DNA from: Candidatus Omnitrophota bacterium
Lineage (GTDB): Bacteria > Omnitrophota > Gorgyraeia > Aquiviventales > Aquiviventaceae
Reading direction: 5' to 3'
NCBI GenBank assembly: GCA_023247155.1
Contig: JAHFGZ010000018.1
Coordinates: 1 to 17,684, forward strand
DNA: 17,684 nt
Shown: positions 1 through 6,658 of the stretch, one piece after another
Layout: the number at the start of each line of letters is the position of its first letter
Position numbering within the stretch: the first letter of the stretch is position 1
Position numbers and translations under genes: made by a program
The notes under the pieces: generated by a model
What the model was told of the DNA's origin: nothing
Database searches by the model: none
Seen by the model: only the letters and a program-made list of their open reading frames with translations

Positions 1-29
1 GGCACGATGACGCTGAGTGCCGGCGGCAT
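1..29 (-). CDS. Start of a GT2 family glycosyltransferase (partial, 3' part outside window)
   Basis: Ten nucleotides after the stop of the O-antigen ligase-like gene, an ATG at 29 opens a frame that reads MPPALSVIVP before the window ends. A short start followed by LSVIVP is how GT2 (GT-A fold) glycosyltransferases typically begin: it is the first beta strand of the nucleotide-sugar binding fold. The position, strand and tight spacing fit continuation of the operon. Only nine complete codons plus two bases of the next are visible, so neither the catalytic residues nor the sugar can be judged. There is no strong ribosome binding site in the short gap, so translation may be coupled to the upstream gene. 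The identification rests on this short N-terminal match and on context. Confidence 0.55.
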
Positions 30-39
30 GGGTGAGGCG

Positions 40-1263
40 TCACGCGGAGGAGGACGTCTCGGCGACCCGCTCGCTCAACCCGATGGCCAATCCGGCCAGC
101 ACCCAGAAGAGCGCCGCCTGCCGCAGCGAATAGAAATTCGTGTCCAGCCCCGCCTGCGCCGCGAAGGCGACGAGCCCGGCGCACAGACCCAGCAACAGGA
201 GCTGACCCGTCCCAGCCGCCCGCCGGATCCCTGCCGCCAGATGGGCGAAGAGACCGCCGAGGAGCCAGAGGAACGCCGCCAGGCCCACGAGGCCTGTCTC
301 GGCGGCGACCTGGAGGTAGCAGTTGTGCGCATACCGCGGCTGGCGCTCGCCTCCCACCCAGTAAGCGAGGTAGTTGGCCATGAAGGTATTGAGCCCATGC
401 CCGAGGACGGGTCGATCCCGGATCATCCCCAGCGCCGCCTGCCACATCGCCCACCGGTCCCTGACCCCGACGTCCGACCGCGCCATGACCTCGCCGAGCC
501 GCCCCTCGCGCTGCAGCACCGCCATCCCGAGCGCCGCCGCGACGAGCAGGGCGATGAGGCCGGCCCGCCGGAGGGCGGGGCTCAGGACGGCCATCACGAG
601 GAACCCCGCGCCGGCCCCGAGCCAGGCGCCGACCGCCCGCGTCTCCGCCAGGCACAGGGCGATGAGAGCCACCAAGGCTCCCAGCCGCCACCGCGCCGGG
701 CCGCGCCGGGTGAGGGCGTATGCGAGGAGGACGAACCCCACCACCATGAGGTACGTGGCCAGGTCAATGGGGTTCTCATACGGCCCCATCATCCGCTTGT
801 AGTACCACAGGGGATGGAAGGCGTACGCCTTGGTCTTGAGCACGAACGTGACCTGGATGAACGCGTACCCGACCACGCCGAGGGCCGACCACGCGACGAA
901 CGCCAGGGCCCGCGTGACGATCCTGGGCCGGCTGCAGACGTCGGCGACGATGACCGTGAACAATAGGTATTCGAGCCATTTGAACACGAGGCCCCGCGCG
1001 CTGAGCGCGGGGAAGCCGCTCACGGCGATGGAGGCCGCGCAGACCGCGAGGAAGGCGCACCCGGCGAGCAGGACCGGGCGCAGGCGGGCCGAGCGCCAGA
1101 CGGTCGCGCCCCTCGTCGCCGGGTTGAGCCGGTCCACCGTCCAGCCGAGCAGGAGCAGGCCAAAGCAGATCTCCACCGACGCCTTCGAGAAGGGCAACAA
1201 AAAAAGCAGCACACAGAGGCTGCCTTCCTGAAGGAGGCGCGCGGCGCGCCACCCGCTGATCAT
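40..1263 (-). CDS. O-antigen ligase/polymerase family membrane protein (Wzy_C)
   Basis: Predicted 407-residue polytopic inner-membrane protein of the Wzy_C family (O-antigen ligases WaaL and O-antigen/EPS polymerases). Hydrophobic segments run through most of the chain (for example about 16-42, 64-82, 170-185, 193-206, 234-250, 352-372 and 383-395). The diagnostic large periplasmic loop lies at about 265-325: a W-containing RDRWAMWQAALGMIRDRP stretch, then LGHGLNTF, then YAHNCYLQVAAETGL at 311-325, whose H-N and E-T-G are family hallmarks. The start chosen is the ATG at 1263, which shares one base with the upstream stop (TGATG). A start 21 codons earlier would read into the upstream gene and adds a polar leader. 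It would join polymer units to each other, to lipid A core, or to another acceptor. Ligase and polymerase cannot be told apart from sequence, and a second Wzy_C protein is encoded at 5345-6658. Confidence 0.88.
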   Translation of the reverse strand: MISGWRAARLLQEGSLCVLLFLLPFSKASVEICFGLLLLGWTVDRLNPATRGATVWRSARLRPVLLAGCAFLAVCAASIAVSGFPALSARGLVFKWLEYLLFTVIVADVCSRPRIVTRALAFVAWSALGVVGYAFIQVTFVLKTKAYAFHPLWYYKRMMGPYENPIDLATYLMVVGFVLLAYALTRRGPARWRLGALVALIALCLAETRAVGAWLGAGAGFLVMAVLSPALRRAGLIALLVAAALGMAVLQREGRLGEVMARSDVGVRDRWAMWQAALGMIRDRPVLGHGLNTFMANYLAYWVGGERQPRYAHNCYLQVAAETGLVGLAAFLWLLGGLFAHLAAGIRRAAGTGQLLLLGLCAGLVAFAAQAGLDTNFYSLRQAALFWVLAGLAIGLSERVAETSSSA

Positions 1264-3077
1264 CACGCGTTCACGATCCCGGCCGTCACCACCTTCCAGG
1301 TCACCCCGAGCGGCTCGCAGCAGCAACGGACCTCCTCCAGCAGCGCCCCCGGGGGATCGCTGACGGCCACCAGGACCTGGCGGACCTGGTGGTCCCGGAG
1401 GACGGAGGCGAGCTTCGCGCGCCCCCCGAGGACCCTGCAGCCGTGGATGAGGCTCCCGTGCTTCCTCGCGTCATCGTCGAGAAACCCGACGACCCGGCAG
1501 GTCGGGCGCGCGGCGTGCCGCAGGTAACGGAACACCCGCTCGCCGGTGTCTCCGGCGCCGATAATGAGGACCGGGACCCCGCGCGCGGCCGCCGCGCTGA
1601 TCCATTCATCCAGGAGCCGCTCCACCACCCGCGAGCCGCCGACCGCCAGGAAGGTCAACGCCCAGTCGATGATGAGGACCGCCCGGGAATAGCCCTCGAA
1701 CCGCCACAGGTAGAGCAGCGCGAGGAGGGAGCCGAGGGAGCCGAGCGTCACCGCCCTGAACACCGTGGTGAGGTCGGAGAGGCTGAGGTAGCGCCACACG
1801 CCCCGGTAGAGCCCGCAGGCGGCGAAGGACCCGATCTTCGCCACGAGGATGACCGGCAGCGACTGGACGATGAGGCGTTGGGCCTCGCCGCTCATCGCCC
1901 CCTCGAAGCGCAGCAGGTACGCTCCCACGTACGTCCCGCTCACGATCGCGAAGTCCACCAGGATTTCCAGCAGCCGGCGCTTGTGGAGCAGCATCGTCTC
2001 GATCAGCGTCACGGGCCTGGCGACCGACGACAGGTCCGCCGCCGCGTCCCGCTCCTCCAGCCGGTACACCTTGACCCGCGAGAGATACAATCCGACCAGC
2101 ACCAGGGCGATCAGGACGAAGAGCCAGATGACCAAGGCCGCCAGCGGCTTCAGGAACACCGACGCCACGCTGAGCGCGCCCAGGCACGCGCTCATCCCGT
2201 AGAGCGCGAGCACGGTCCGCCGGGTGCTCAGGCCGAGCACCGCGAGCCGGTGGGACACGTGGTCCGTCCCCCCGATGAACGGCGACTGCCGGTGCACGAG
2301 GCGCTGGATCGTGACGAAGCACGTATCGAAGATCGGGACGGCCAGCACGAGCGAGGGCACCGCCAAGACGCTCAGGAGATGGGTGGAATCGCGCCAGCTG
2401 CCGAGGAGCGCGAGGGCCGCCAGGTTCAACCCGAGGACATGGCTGCCCGAGTCGCCCATGAAGATCTTCGCCGGCGGGAAGTTGAAGAGGAGGAAGCCCA
2501 GGCAGACGCCGATGAGGATGCAGTCCAGCGACACGACGAGCCACTGCTGGGCGAGCACGGCGTGCAAGGCGCAGAACGCGGCGGCGATGGCGCCGACGCC
2601 GGCGGCCAGCCCATCCATGTTATCCAGCAGGTTGAAGGCGTTCATGACGAGGACGAACCACAGAACCGAGAGGGGGATGGAGAGCCACGGCCAGGGGGCG
2701 AACTCGATGCGGATGCCGTTCAGGACGACGACGCAGCCGATGAGGAGCTGGCCGACCAGCTTGAGGGAGGCGGGGATGCCGCGGACATCGTCCAGGAGGC
2801 CGAGGCCGAAGACCAGCGCCGTCCCGAGCAGGAGCCCGCGCACCGGCCCGTCGAGGGGGACCCAGGCCGAGACAGCGGCCAGGAACCCCGCGAACATCCC
2901 CACGCCGCCCAGGCGCGCGATGGTGCGCCGGCCCCAGCGGCCCTCGACGGGCCGCCCGACCCAACCGAGCCGCACGGCGGCCAAGCGCACGACGGGCGTC
3001 AGGAGCAGCGTCACGGAGAACGCGGTCAGACCGGCCACCCCAGCCGTGCCGAGCCACGCCACCACGTGGGACGTCAT
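1263..3077 (-). CDS. WecA/TagO-like polyprenyl-phosphate sugar-1-phosphate transferase fused to a CapD/FlaA1-type N-terminal domain
   Basis: A 604-residue fusion. Residues 1-345 form a polytopic MraY/WecA/TagO-family transferase, which moves a (usually N-acetyl) hexosamine-1-phosphate from a UDP-sugar to undecaprenyl phosphate. The family motifs are visible: LLDDVRG at 94-100, NAFNLLDNMDGLA at 146-158, KIFMGDSGS at 204-212, and the histidine-bearing GGTDHVSHRL at 269-278. Residues 361-604 resemble the N-terminal half of CapD/FlaA1/WbpM nucleotide-sugar dehydratases. They contain membrane helices with LLRFEG (388-393) and LYRGVWRYLSLSDL (423-436), then a Rossmann CoA_binding_3-like domain with IIGAGDTGERVF (505-516) and VGFLDDD (530-536). 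The protein stops there, so the catalytic SDR domain of those enzymes is absent. It probably starts repeat-unit assembly, and the tail may sense a nucleotide sugar or recruit partners, which is inference. The ATG at 3077 follows the upstream stop by 10 nt, and GAGG overlapping that stop can serve as its ribosome binding site. Confidence 0.88.
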   Translation of the reverse strand: MTSHVVAWLGTAGVAGLTAFSVTLLLTPVVRLAAVRLGWVGRPVEGRWGRRTIARLGGVGMFAGFLAAVSAWVPLDGPVRGLLLGTALVFGLGLLDDVRGIPASLKLVGQLLIGCVVVLNGIRIEFAPWPWLSIPLSVLWFVLVMNAFNLLDNMDGLAAGVGAIAAAFCALHAVLAQQWLVVSLDCILIGVCLGFLLFNFPPAKIFMGDSGSHVLGLNLAALALLGSWRDSTHLLSVLAVPSLVLAVPIFDTCFVTIQRLVHRQSPFIGGTDHVSHRLAVLGLSTRRTVLALYGMSACLGALSVASVFLKPLAALVIWLFVLIALVLVGLYLSRVKVYRLEERDAAADLSSVARPVTLIETMLLHKRRLLEILVDFAIVSGTYVGAYLLRFEGAMSGEAQRLIVQSLPVILVAKIGSFAACGLYRGVWRYLSLSDLTTVFRAVTLGSLGSLLALLYLWRFEGYSRAVLIIDWALTFLAVGGSRVVERLLDEWISAAAARGVPVLIIGAGDTGERVFRYLRHAARPTCRVVGFLDDDARKHGSLIHGCRVLGGRAKLASVLRDHQVRQVLVAVSDPPGALLEEVRCCCEPLGVTWKVVTAGIVNA

Positions 3078-3087
3078 CGGAGCGGCC

Positions 3088-4119
3088 TCACACCCTCACG
3101 GGACGCTTCCTCGTCCGACGCCGGCCGCGGGACGCGGCGGGGCGCTTGGGCGAGGCAGGCTGCTGGCGCACGCTGTCCACCACGCTGTGGATGATCTGGT
3201 CCAGCCGCGTCGTCGGCTCAAACCCGATCAGCGCCCGGATCTTGGAGATGTCCGGGACCCGCCGCGGCATGTCCTCATACCCCTCCTCATACGCCTCCTC
3301 GTACGGGACGTACTGGATCGTCGAGGAGCTGCCGGTGATCGTGAGCACCCGCCGGGCGAGCTCCTCAACCGTCACCTCTTCCTGGCTGCCCAGATTGAAC
3401 ACCTGGCCCACCGCCCCGGGATGCTCCATCAGCTGGATCAACGCCCGGACGACATCCTGGACATGGAGGAAGCACCGCGATTGCCGGCCGTCGCCGTGGA
3501 CCTGCAGCGGTTTGGCGGCCAGCGCCTGGCTGACGAACCGCGGGATCACCATCCCGTAGGCCCCGCTCTGCCGGGGGCCGACCGTATTGAAGAGGCGCAC
3601 GATGACGGTCGGCACGCCCTTCTCCTTCCAGTAGACGTAGGCCAGGATCTCGTCCACGGCCTTCGAGGTGGAGTAGCTCCACCGGGTCTTCAGCGCGGAG
3701 CCCAGGATGCGGTCGGTGTCCTCCCGGAGCGGGCCGTGGGTGTTCTTGCCATAGATCTCCGACGTGGAGGCGATGAGGACCTTCTTCCGGTAGCGGTGCG
3801 CCATCTCCAGGACGATTTCGCTTCCCCGGATGTTCGTCATCATCGACTCCAGCGGCTTCTTGATGATGAGCTCGACCCCGACCGCCGCCGCCAAGTGGAA
3901 GCACGCGTCGCAACGCTCCATCAGCTTGTCCACCAGCGTGTCGTTGAGGATCGTCCCGATCACGACATGGAGGCGTGGGTGCCCGTCCAGATGCGCGAGG
4001 TTCTCGTAGCGCCCTGTGGAGAGGTTGTCCAACACGGTCACCTGGTCGCCCCGCTTCAGGAGCGCCTCGGCCAGATGCGAGCCGATGAACCCCGCGCCCC
4101 CCGTGATGAATGCCTTCAT
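3088..4119 (-). CDS. NAD-dependent epimerase/dehydratase (extended SDR, nucleotide-sugar)
   Basis: A 343-residue cytoplasmic extended short-chain dehydrogenase acting on nucleotide sugars. The Rossmann motif TGGAGFIGSH is at 6-15, the NAD-contacting aspartate at 31 (LDNLSTG), the catalytic STSE at 118-121 and the YSTSK pair (Tyr149, Lys153). LFNTVGPRQ at 177-184 and the FLHVQDVVRAL segment around 217-227 are typical of UDP-glucose/UDP-GlcNAc 4-epimerases, UDP-glucuronate decarboxylases and dTDP-glucose dehydratases. I cannot choose among these, although the overall pattern resembles the UDP-glucuronate decarboxylase/4-epimerase group. Two oddities are a 12-nt imperfect tandem repeat that encodes a Y-E-E-rich stretch near 273-282, and a strongly basic C-terminal tail after residue 324 that most relatives lack. 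The ATG at 4119 overlaps the upstream stop (ATGA) and has a GGGGGGAG ribosome binding site six bases away. It supplies a sugar donor for the neighbouring glycosyltransferases. Confidence 0.9.
   Translation of the reverse strand: MKAFITGGAGFIGSHLAEALLKRGDQVTVLDNLSTGRYENLAHLDGHPRLHVVIGTILNDTLVDKLMERCDACFHLAAAVGVELIIKKPLESMMTNIRGSEIVLEMAHRYRKKVLIASTSEIYGKNTHGPLREDTDRILGSALKTRWSYSTSKAVDEILAYVYWKEKGVPTVIVRLFNTVGPRQSGAYGMVIPRFVSQALAAKPLQVHGDGRQSRCFLHVQDVVRALIQLMEHPGAVGQVFNLGSQEEVTVEELARRVLTITGSSSTIQYVPYEEAYEEGYEDMPRRVPDISKIRALIGFEPTTRLDQIIHSVVDSVRQQPASPKRPAASRGRRRTRKRPVRV
3273..3308 (-). repeat. 12-nt imperfect tandem repeat inside the epimerase gene
   Basis: Three units of about 12 nt (plus strand CCTCATACCCCT, CCTCATACGCCT, CCTCGTACGGGA) lie end to end. 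The first two differ at one base and the third is diverged. In the gene they encode a Tyr-Glu-Glu periodic stretch (YEEAYEEGYED). The unit length is a multiple of three, so copy-number changes would keep the frame. Confidence 0.6.
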
Positions 4120-5348
4120 GGTTCGCTCCCCCCGTGGCTCAGCAACTCATGGTACAGCGACTCGATGTCGTGGAGCAGCCGCTCCTCGGTGAACCGCTCG
4201 GTCACGAAGGCCCTCCCGGCTTCCCCCAGCGAGCGGCGCAGCGCCCCATCGGCGCCCAGCCGGCGCAGCGCCGCGGCCAGCCCCTCCGGGTCCCCGGGAC
4301 GGACCAGCACCCCCCGCGGGGCGACCCGGAACGTCCCGGGCGCGATCCCCTCGCCGGCCGCGTCGCCGTCCGCCAAGAGATCCCGCACCCCGCCGACGTC
4401 GGTGGCGACCACCGGGCGGCCCGCCGCCATCGCCTCGATGAGCGAGACCGGCGTGCCCTCGTTCCATGAGGTGAGGCAGGCGACGTCCAGCCGCTCGTAC
4501 ACCGCGCGCACGTCGTGCTGCCACCCGGCGAAGCGCACGACGCGCTCCACGCCGAGCGCCTTCGCTTCCCGCTCGAGCGCCGATCGGAGCGGCCCGTCAC
4601 CGACCACAAGGCCCCGCACCGGCGTCTGGACACCCAGACGCGCGAGCGCCTGGAGGAACATCGCCGCGTTCTTGATGGGGACCAGCCTCCCCACCGTCCC
4701 GACCCGCAACGCCTCCCCTGCGCCATCGGGAGGCGAAAGGCGCGCCAGCGCCCCGAGCCGCAACCCCAGCGGGATCACCCGCCATTGGGAGGGCCGACCA
4801 ATCCCCTTCTTCAGCAGGTCGTCCCGGACCGACGGGCTCACGGCGATCAGGACGTCCGTGCGGGCGGCCAGCCACCGCTCAATCCAGAGGAACGCGCGGG
4901 TGGCCCACCCCGGGAAGTACCCCTCCAGCACATGGCCGTGAAACGTGTGGAGGCACACGGCGCGCCGGCCCGGACGACGCCCCGGCCCGACCCCATTATA
5001 GAGGAAGCCGGCCAGCCTGCCCAGCGCGCCGGCCTTCGCCATGTGCGTGTGGATGATGGCCGGCCGCTCCCGCCACACAAGCCGGAGCAACCCGGCCAGC
5101 GTCCGCAGGTCCGCCCAGGGACGGATCGGGCGGGTGAGCGTCGGGAGCCGGATGATCCGCGCCACGGAGCCCTGGACGAGGCCGGTGAGGTTCCCCTCGG
5201 TCGCCTCCGGCTCGCCGACCACAAGACAGGTGGAGAACCGCCTGGGGTCCAGGCCCGTGGATAGGCAGGCGGCATGGAGCGACGGCCCGCCGATGTTGAG
5301 CCGCGTGATGACCCGCACGATCTTCGCTGGACCCAGCTCCATCCTCAT
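4116..5348 (-). CDS. GT4 family glycosyltransferase (GT-B fold)
   Basis: A 410-residue cytoplasmic retaining glycosyltransferase that would add a sugar to the lipid-linked repeat unit. The N-terminal acceptor half begins VRVITRLNIGGPS (11-23), the usual opening of this family, with IIHTHMAKAGALGR (98-111) typical of EPS GT4 enzymes. The C-terminal donor half has VGTVGRLVPIKN (217-227), VVGDGPLRSALE (248-259), and the E-x7-E nucleotide-sugar motif with Glu297 and Glu305 in NEGTPVSLIEAMAAGRPVVA. The frame is open for another 119 codons upstream, but that stretch is low-complexity Arg/Gly/Ala sequence overlapping the neighbour. The ATG at 5348 makes an ATGA overlap with the upstream stop and places the first beta strand near the N-terminus; an ATG two codons later is also possible. 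The donor and acceptor sugars cannot be read from sequence. Confidence 0.92.
   Translation of the reverse strand: MRMELGPAKIVRVITRLNIGGPSLHAACLSTGLDPRRFSTCLVVGEPEATEGNLTGLVQGSVARIIRLPTLTRPIRPWADLRTLAGLLRLVWRERPAIIHTHMAKAGALGRLAGFLYNGVGPGRRPGRRAVCLHTFHGHVLEGYFPGWATRAFLWIERWLAARTDVLIAVSPSVRDDLLKKGIGRPSQWRVIPLGLRLGALARLSPPDGAGEALRVGTVGRLVPIKNAAMFLQALARLGVQTPVRGLVVGDGPLRSALEREAKALGVERVVRFAGWQHDVRAVYERLDVACLTSWNEGTPVSLIEAMAAGRPVVATDVGGVRDLLADGDAAGEGIAPGTFRVAPRGVLVRPGDPEGLAAALRRLGADGALRRSLGEAGRAFVTERFTEERLLHDIESLYHELLSHGGSEP
4126..4133 (-). promoter_or_regulatory. Ribosome binding site of the epimerase gene
   Basis: On the coding strand GGGGGGAG ends six bases before the ATG at 4119. It lies inside the end of the glycosyltransferase gene and supports the chosen start, which also overlaps the upstream stop codon. 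Confidence 0.55.
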
Positions 5349-6658
5349 CCGGACCGATCGAGCAGCCCCCTCAAGAGCCCCACCCCCATCCAGACAAACC
5401 GAAAATTCATGATATCGGCATTGAGGCTGTTCACCAGCACGCCGACCAGGCCCGCCAGGATCGCGGAAGACGCCCAGGCGAATGCCGGCTCGCCGCGGAG
5501 CAGCGTCCAGCCGTATCGCGCAATCCCCCACCAGAGGAGGAGCAGCGTCACCCCGCCCACGACCCCGGTTTCGGCGAGCCGCCCGAGCAGCTCGGCATGC
5601 GGATCCGCGCGGCGGTACGGGGCGTGAAGGAGGCCCTCGCGGTACGCGCGCTCGGTCTCCGCATGGAAGGCGCCAAGCCCCGCCCCGGTGAGCGGCTCCC
5701 GCCACAACGCCCGCACCGCCACCCGCTTCAGGAGGAAGTAGCTCATCGGATTATAGGACACGCTGACGGTGAGCCGCTGGGCTCCCGCCCCCTCCTCCTG
5801 GAGCGCATAGTGATGGCCGGGAGCCGGCACGCGCGGGTTTCGATCGGCGGCCCAGCTGACGTCGCGGACCGTGACCATGACCATGAGGTTCACCCCAACC
5901 AGCGTCGCTCCGGCCAGCGTCGCCAGGCCCACCCGCGCCAGGCGCAGCCCGCGACGGGCCCCCCACCGTGGCCAGACGGCGGTGAGGCCCCCCGCGAGGA
6001 ACCCCGCGATGCTCGCGGTCAGCGTCCCCATAGCCGCGAGCACGACCACCAGCGGCCCCGCGCGCCACCATCCTGTCGCGTGCGCATGCGCAGGACCCCT
6101 CGGCAGAAGGAGGAGAAACGGGAGCGCGACGGTCAGGTAATTGCAGAAGAAGCCCGGCGAGAGCAGCGTCCCCGTGATGCGGGCGACGTGTCCTGCAGCG
6201 GGGATCGGCGCGACTGACAGGAACGGGCCGACCTCGCGGCCGGTCACGAGATACACGCCCAGCGCAAGCAGGCCGGTCGCGGCCAGCGCCGCCGCCGCCC
6301 ACGCAAACCAGCAGGCGATGTTGACCACCATCTCGCGCCGACGGGCGAGGAGGCTGAAGGCCAGATAGACGACCGCCAGAGAACCCTGTTTGGCAAGCTC
6401 CAGGCCGCTGTGCACGAGGTCAGGGCTCCGGCGAAACGACAGCACCGAGCCGGCGAGGTACACCATCACGAGCACGTCCAGCGGATGGAGGGCCAGGGCG
6501 ACGCGGCGCCGTCCCGCGGCCAGCGCCGCGCAGATGCCGACCAACGCGAGGTCAGCCCACTCCATGTTCGCGGGCAGCGGCCCGCCCCCGATCGGGATCA
6601 GCACGACATAGCCCAACACGAGCCATTCCAGGATCGTCGACGGCCGGCAGGGCGTCAT
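5345..6658 (-). CDS. O-antigen polymerase/ligase family membrane protein (Wzy_C)
   Basis: A 437-residue polytopic inner-membrane protein with many hydrophobic segments (for example about 11-24, 34-48, 60-76, 93-105, 114-137, 174-186, 202-226, 245-263, 366-380 and 398-412). The Wzy_C signature is in the last third: PLTGAGLGAFH at 322-332, then a periplasmic loop ending DPHAELLGRLAETGVVGG at 352-369, where the histidine and the E-T-G are the conserved features. This is the place expected for the polymerase of a Wzx/Wzy pathway, between glycosyltransferase genes. It differs clearly from the other Wzy_C protein at 40-1263, so the two may divide polymerase and ligase roles. The ATG at 6658 overlaps the upstream stop and the stop overlaps the next start, both as ATGA, implying translational coupling on both sides. 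Confidence 0.85.
   Translation of the reverse strand: MTPCRPSTILEWLVLGYVVLIPIGGGPLPANMEWADLALVGICAALAAGRRRVALALHPLDVLVMVYLAGSVLSFRRSPDLVHSGLELAKQGSLAVVYLAFSLLARRREMVVNIACWFAWAAAALAATGLLALGVYLVTGREVGPFLSVAPIPAAGHVARITGTLLSPGFFCNYLTVALPFLLLLPRGPAHAHATGWWRAGPLVVVLAAMGTLTASIAGFLAGGLTAVWPRWGARRGLRLARVGLATLAGATLVGVNLMVMVTVRDVSWAADRNPRVPAPGHHYALQEEGAGAQRLTVSVSYNPMSYFLLKRVAVRALWREPLTGAGLGAFHAETERAYREGLLHAPYRRADPHAELLGRLAETGVVGGVTLLLLWWGIARYGWTLLRGEPAFAWASSAILAGLVGVLVNSLNADIMNFRFVWMGVGLLRGLLDRSG

Noticed and set aside
1199..1205. Run of seven A on the plus strand (seven T in the ligase gene) as a phase-variable or slippage site
   Set aside because: It encodes ordinary hydrophobic residues of the first membrane helix and is short. 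Nothing in the frame suggests a programmed shift.
1389..3194. Plus-strand open frame of about 600 codons opposite the WecA-like gene
   Set aside because: It lies antisense to a gene with clear family motifs. Its translation is dominated by Arg, Glu, Asp, Gln, Pro and His without any recognisable domain, as expected from the complement of a high-GC gene.
2224..4941. Plus-strand open frame of about 900 codons crossing three minus-strand genes
   Set aside because: It spans parts of three well-supported genes in antisense, is rich in Arg, Ser, Pro and Thr, and shows no domain. Long stop-free antisense frames are common at this GC content.
5349..5705. Upstream extension of the GT4 gene by 119 codons
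   Set aside because: The extension is Arg/Gly/Ala-rich, overlaps the Wzy_C gene in another frame, and precedes a start that already overlaps the upstream stop as ATGA and begins with the first strand of the fold.
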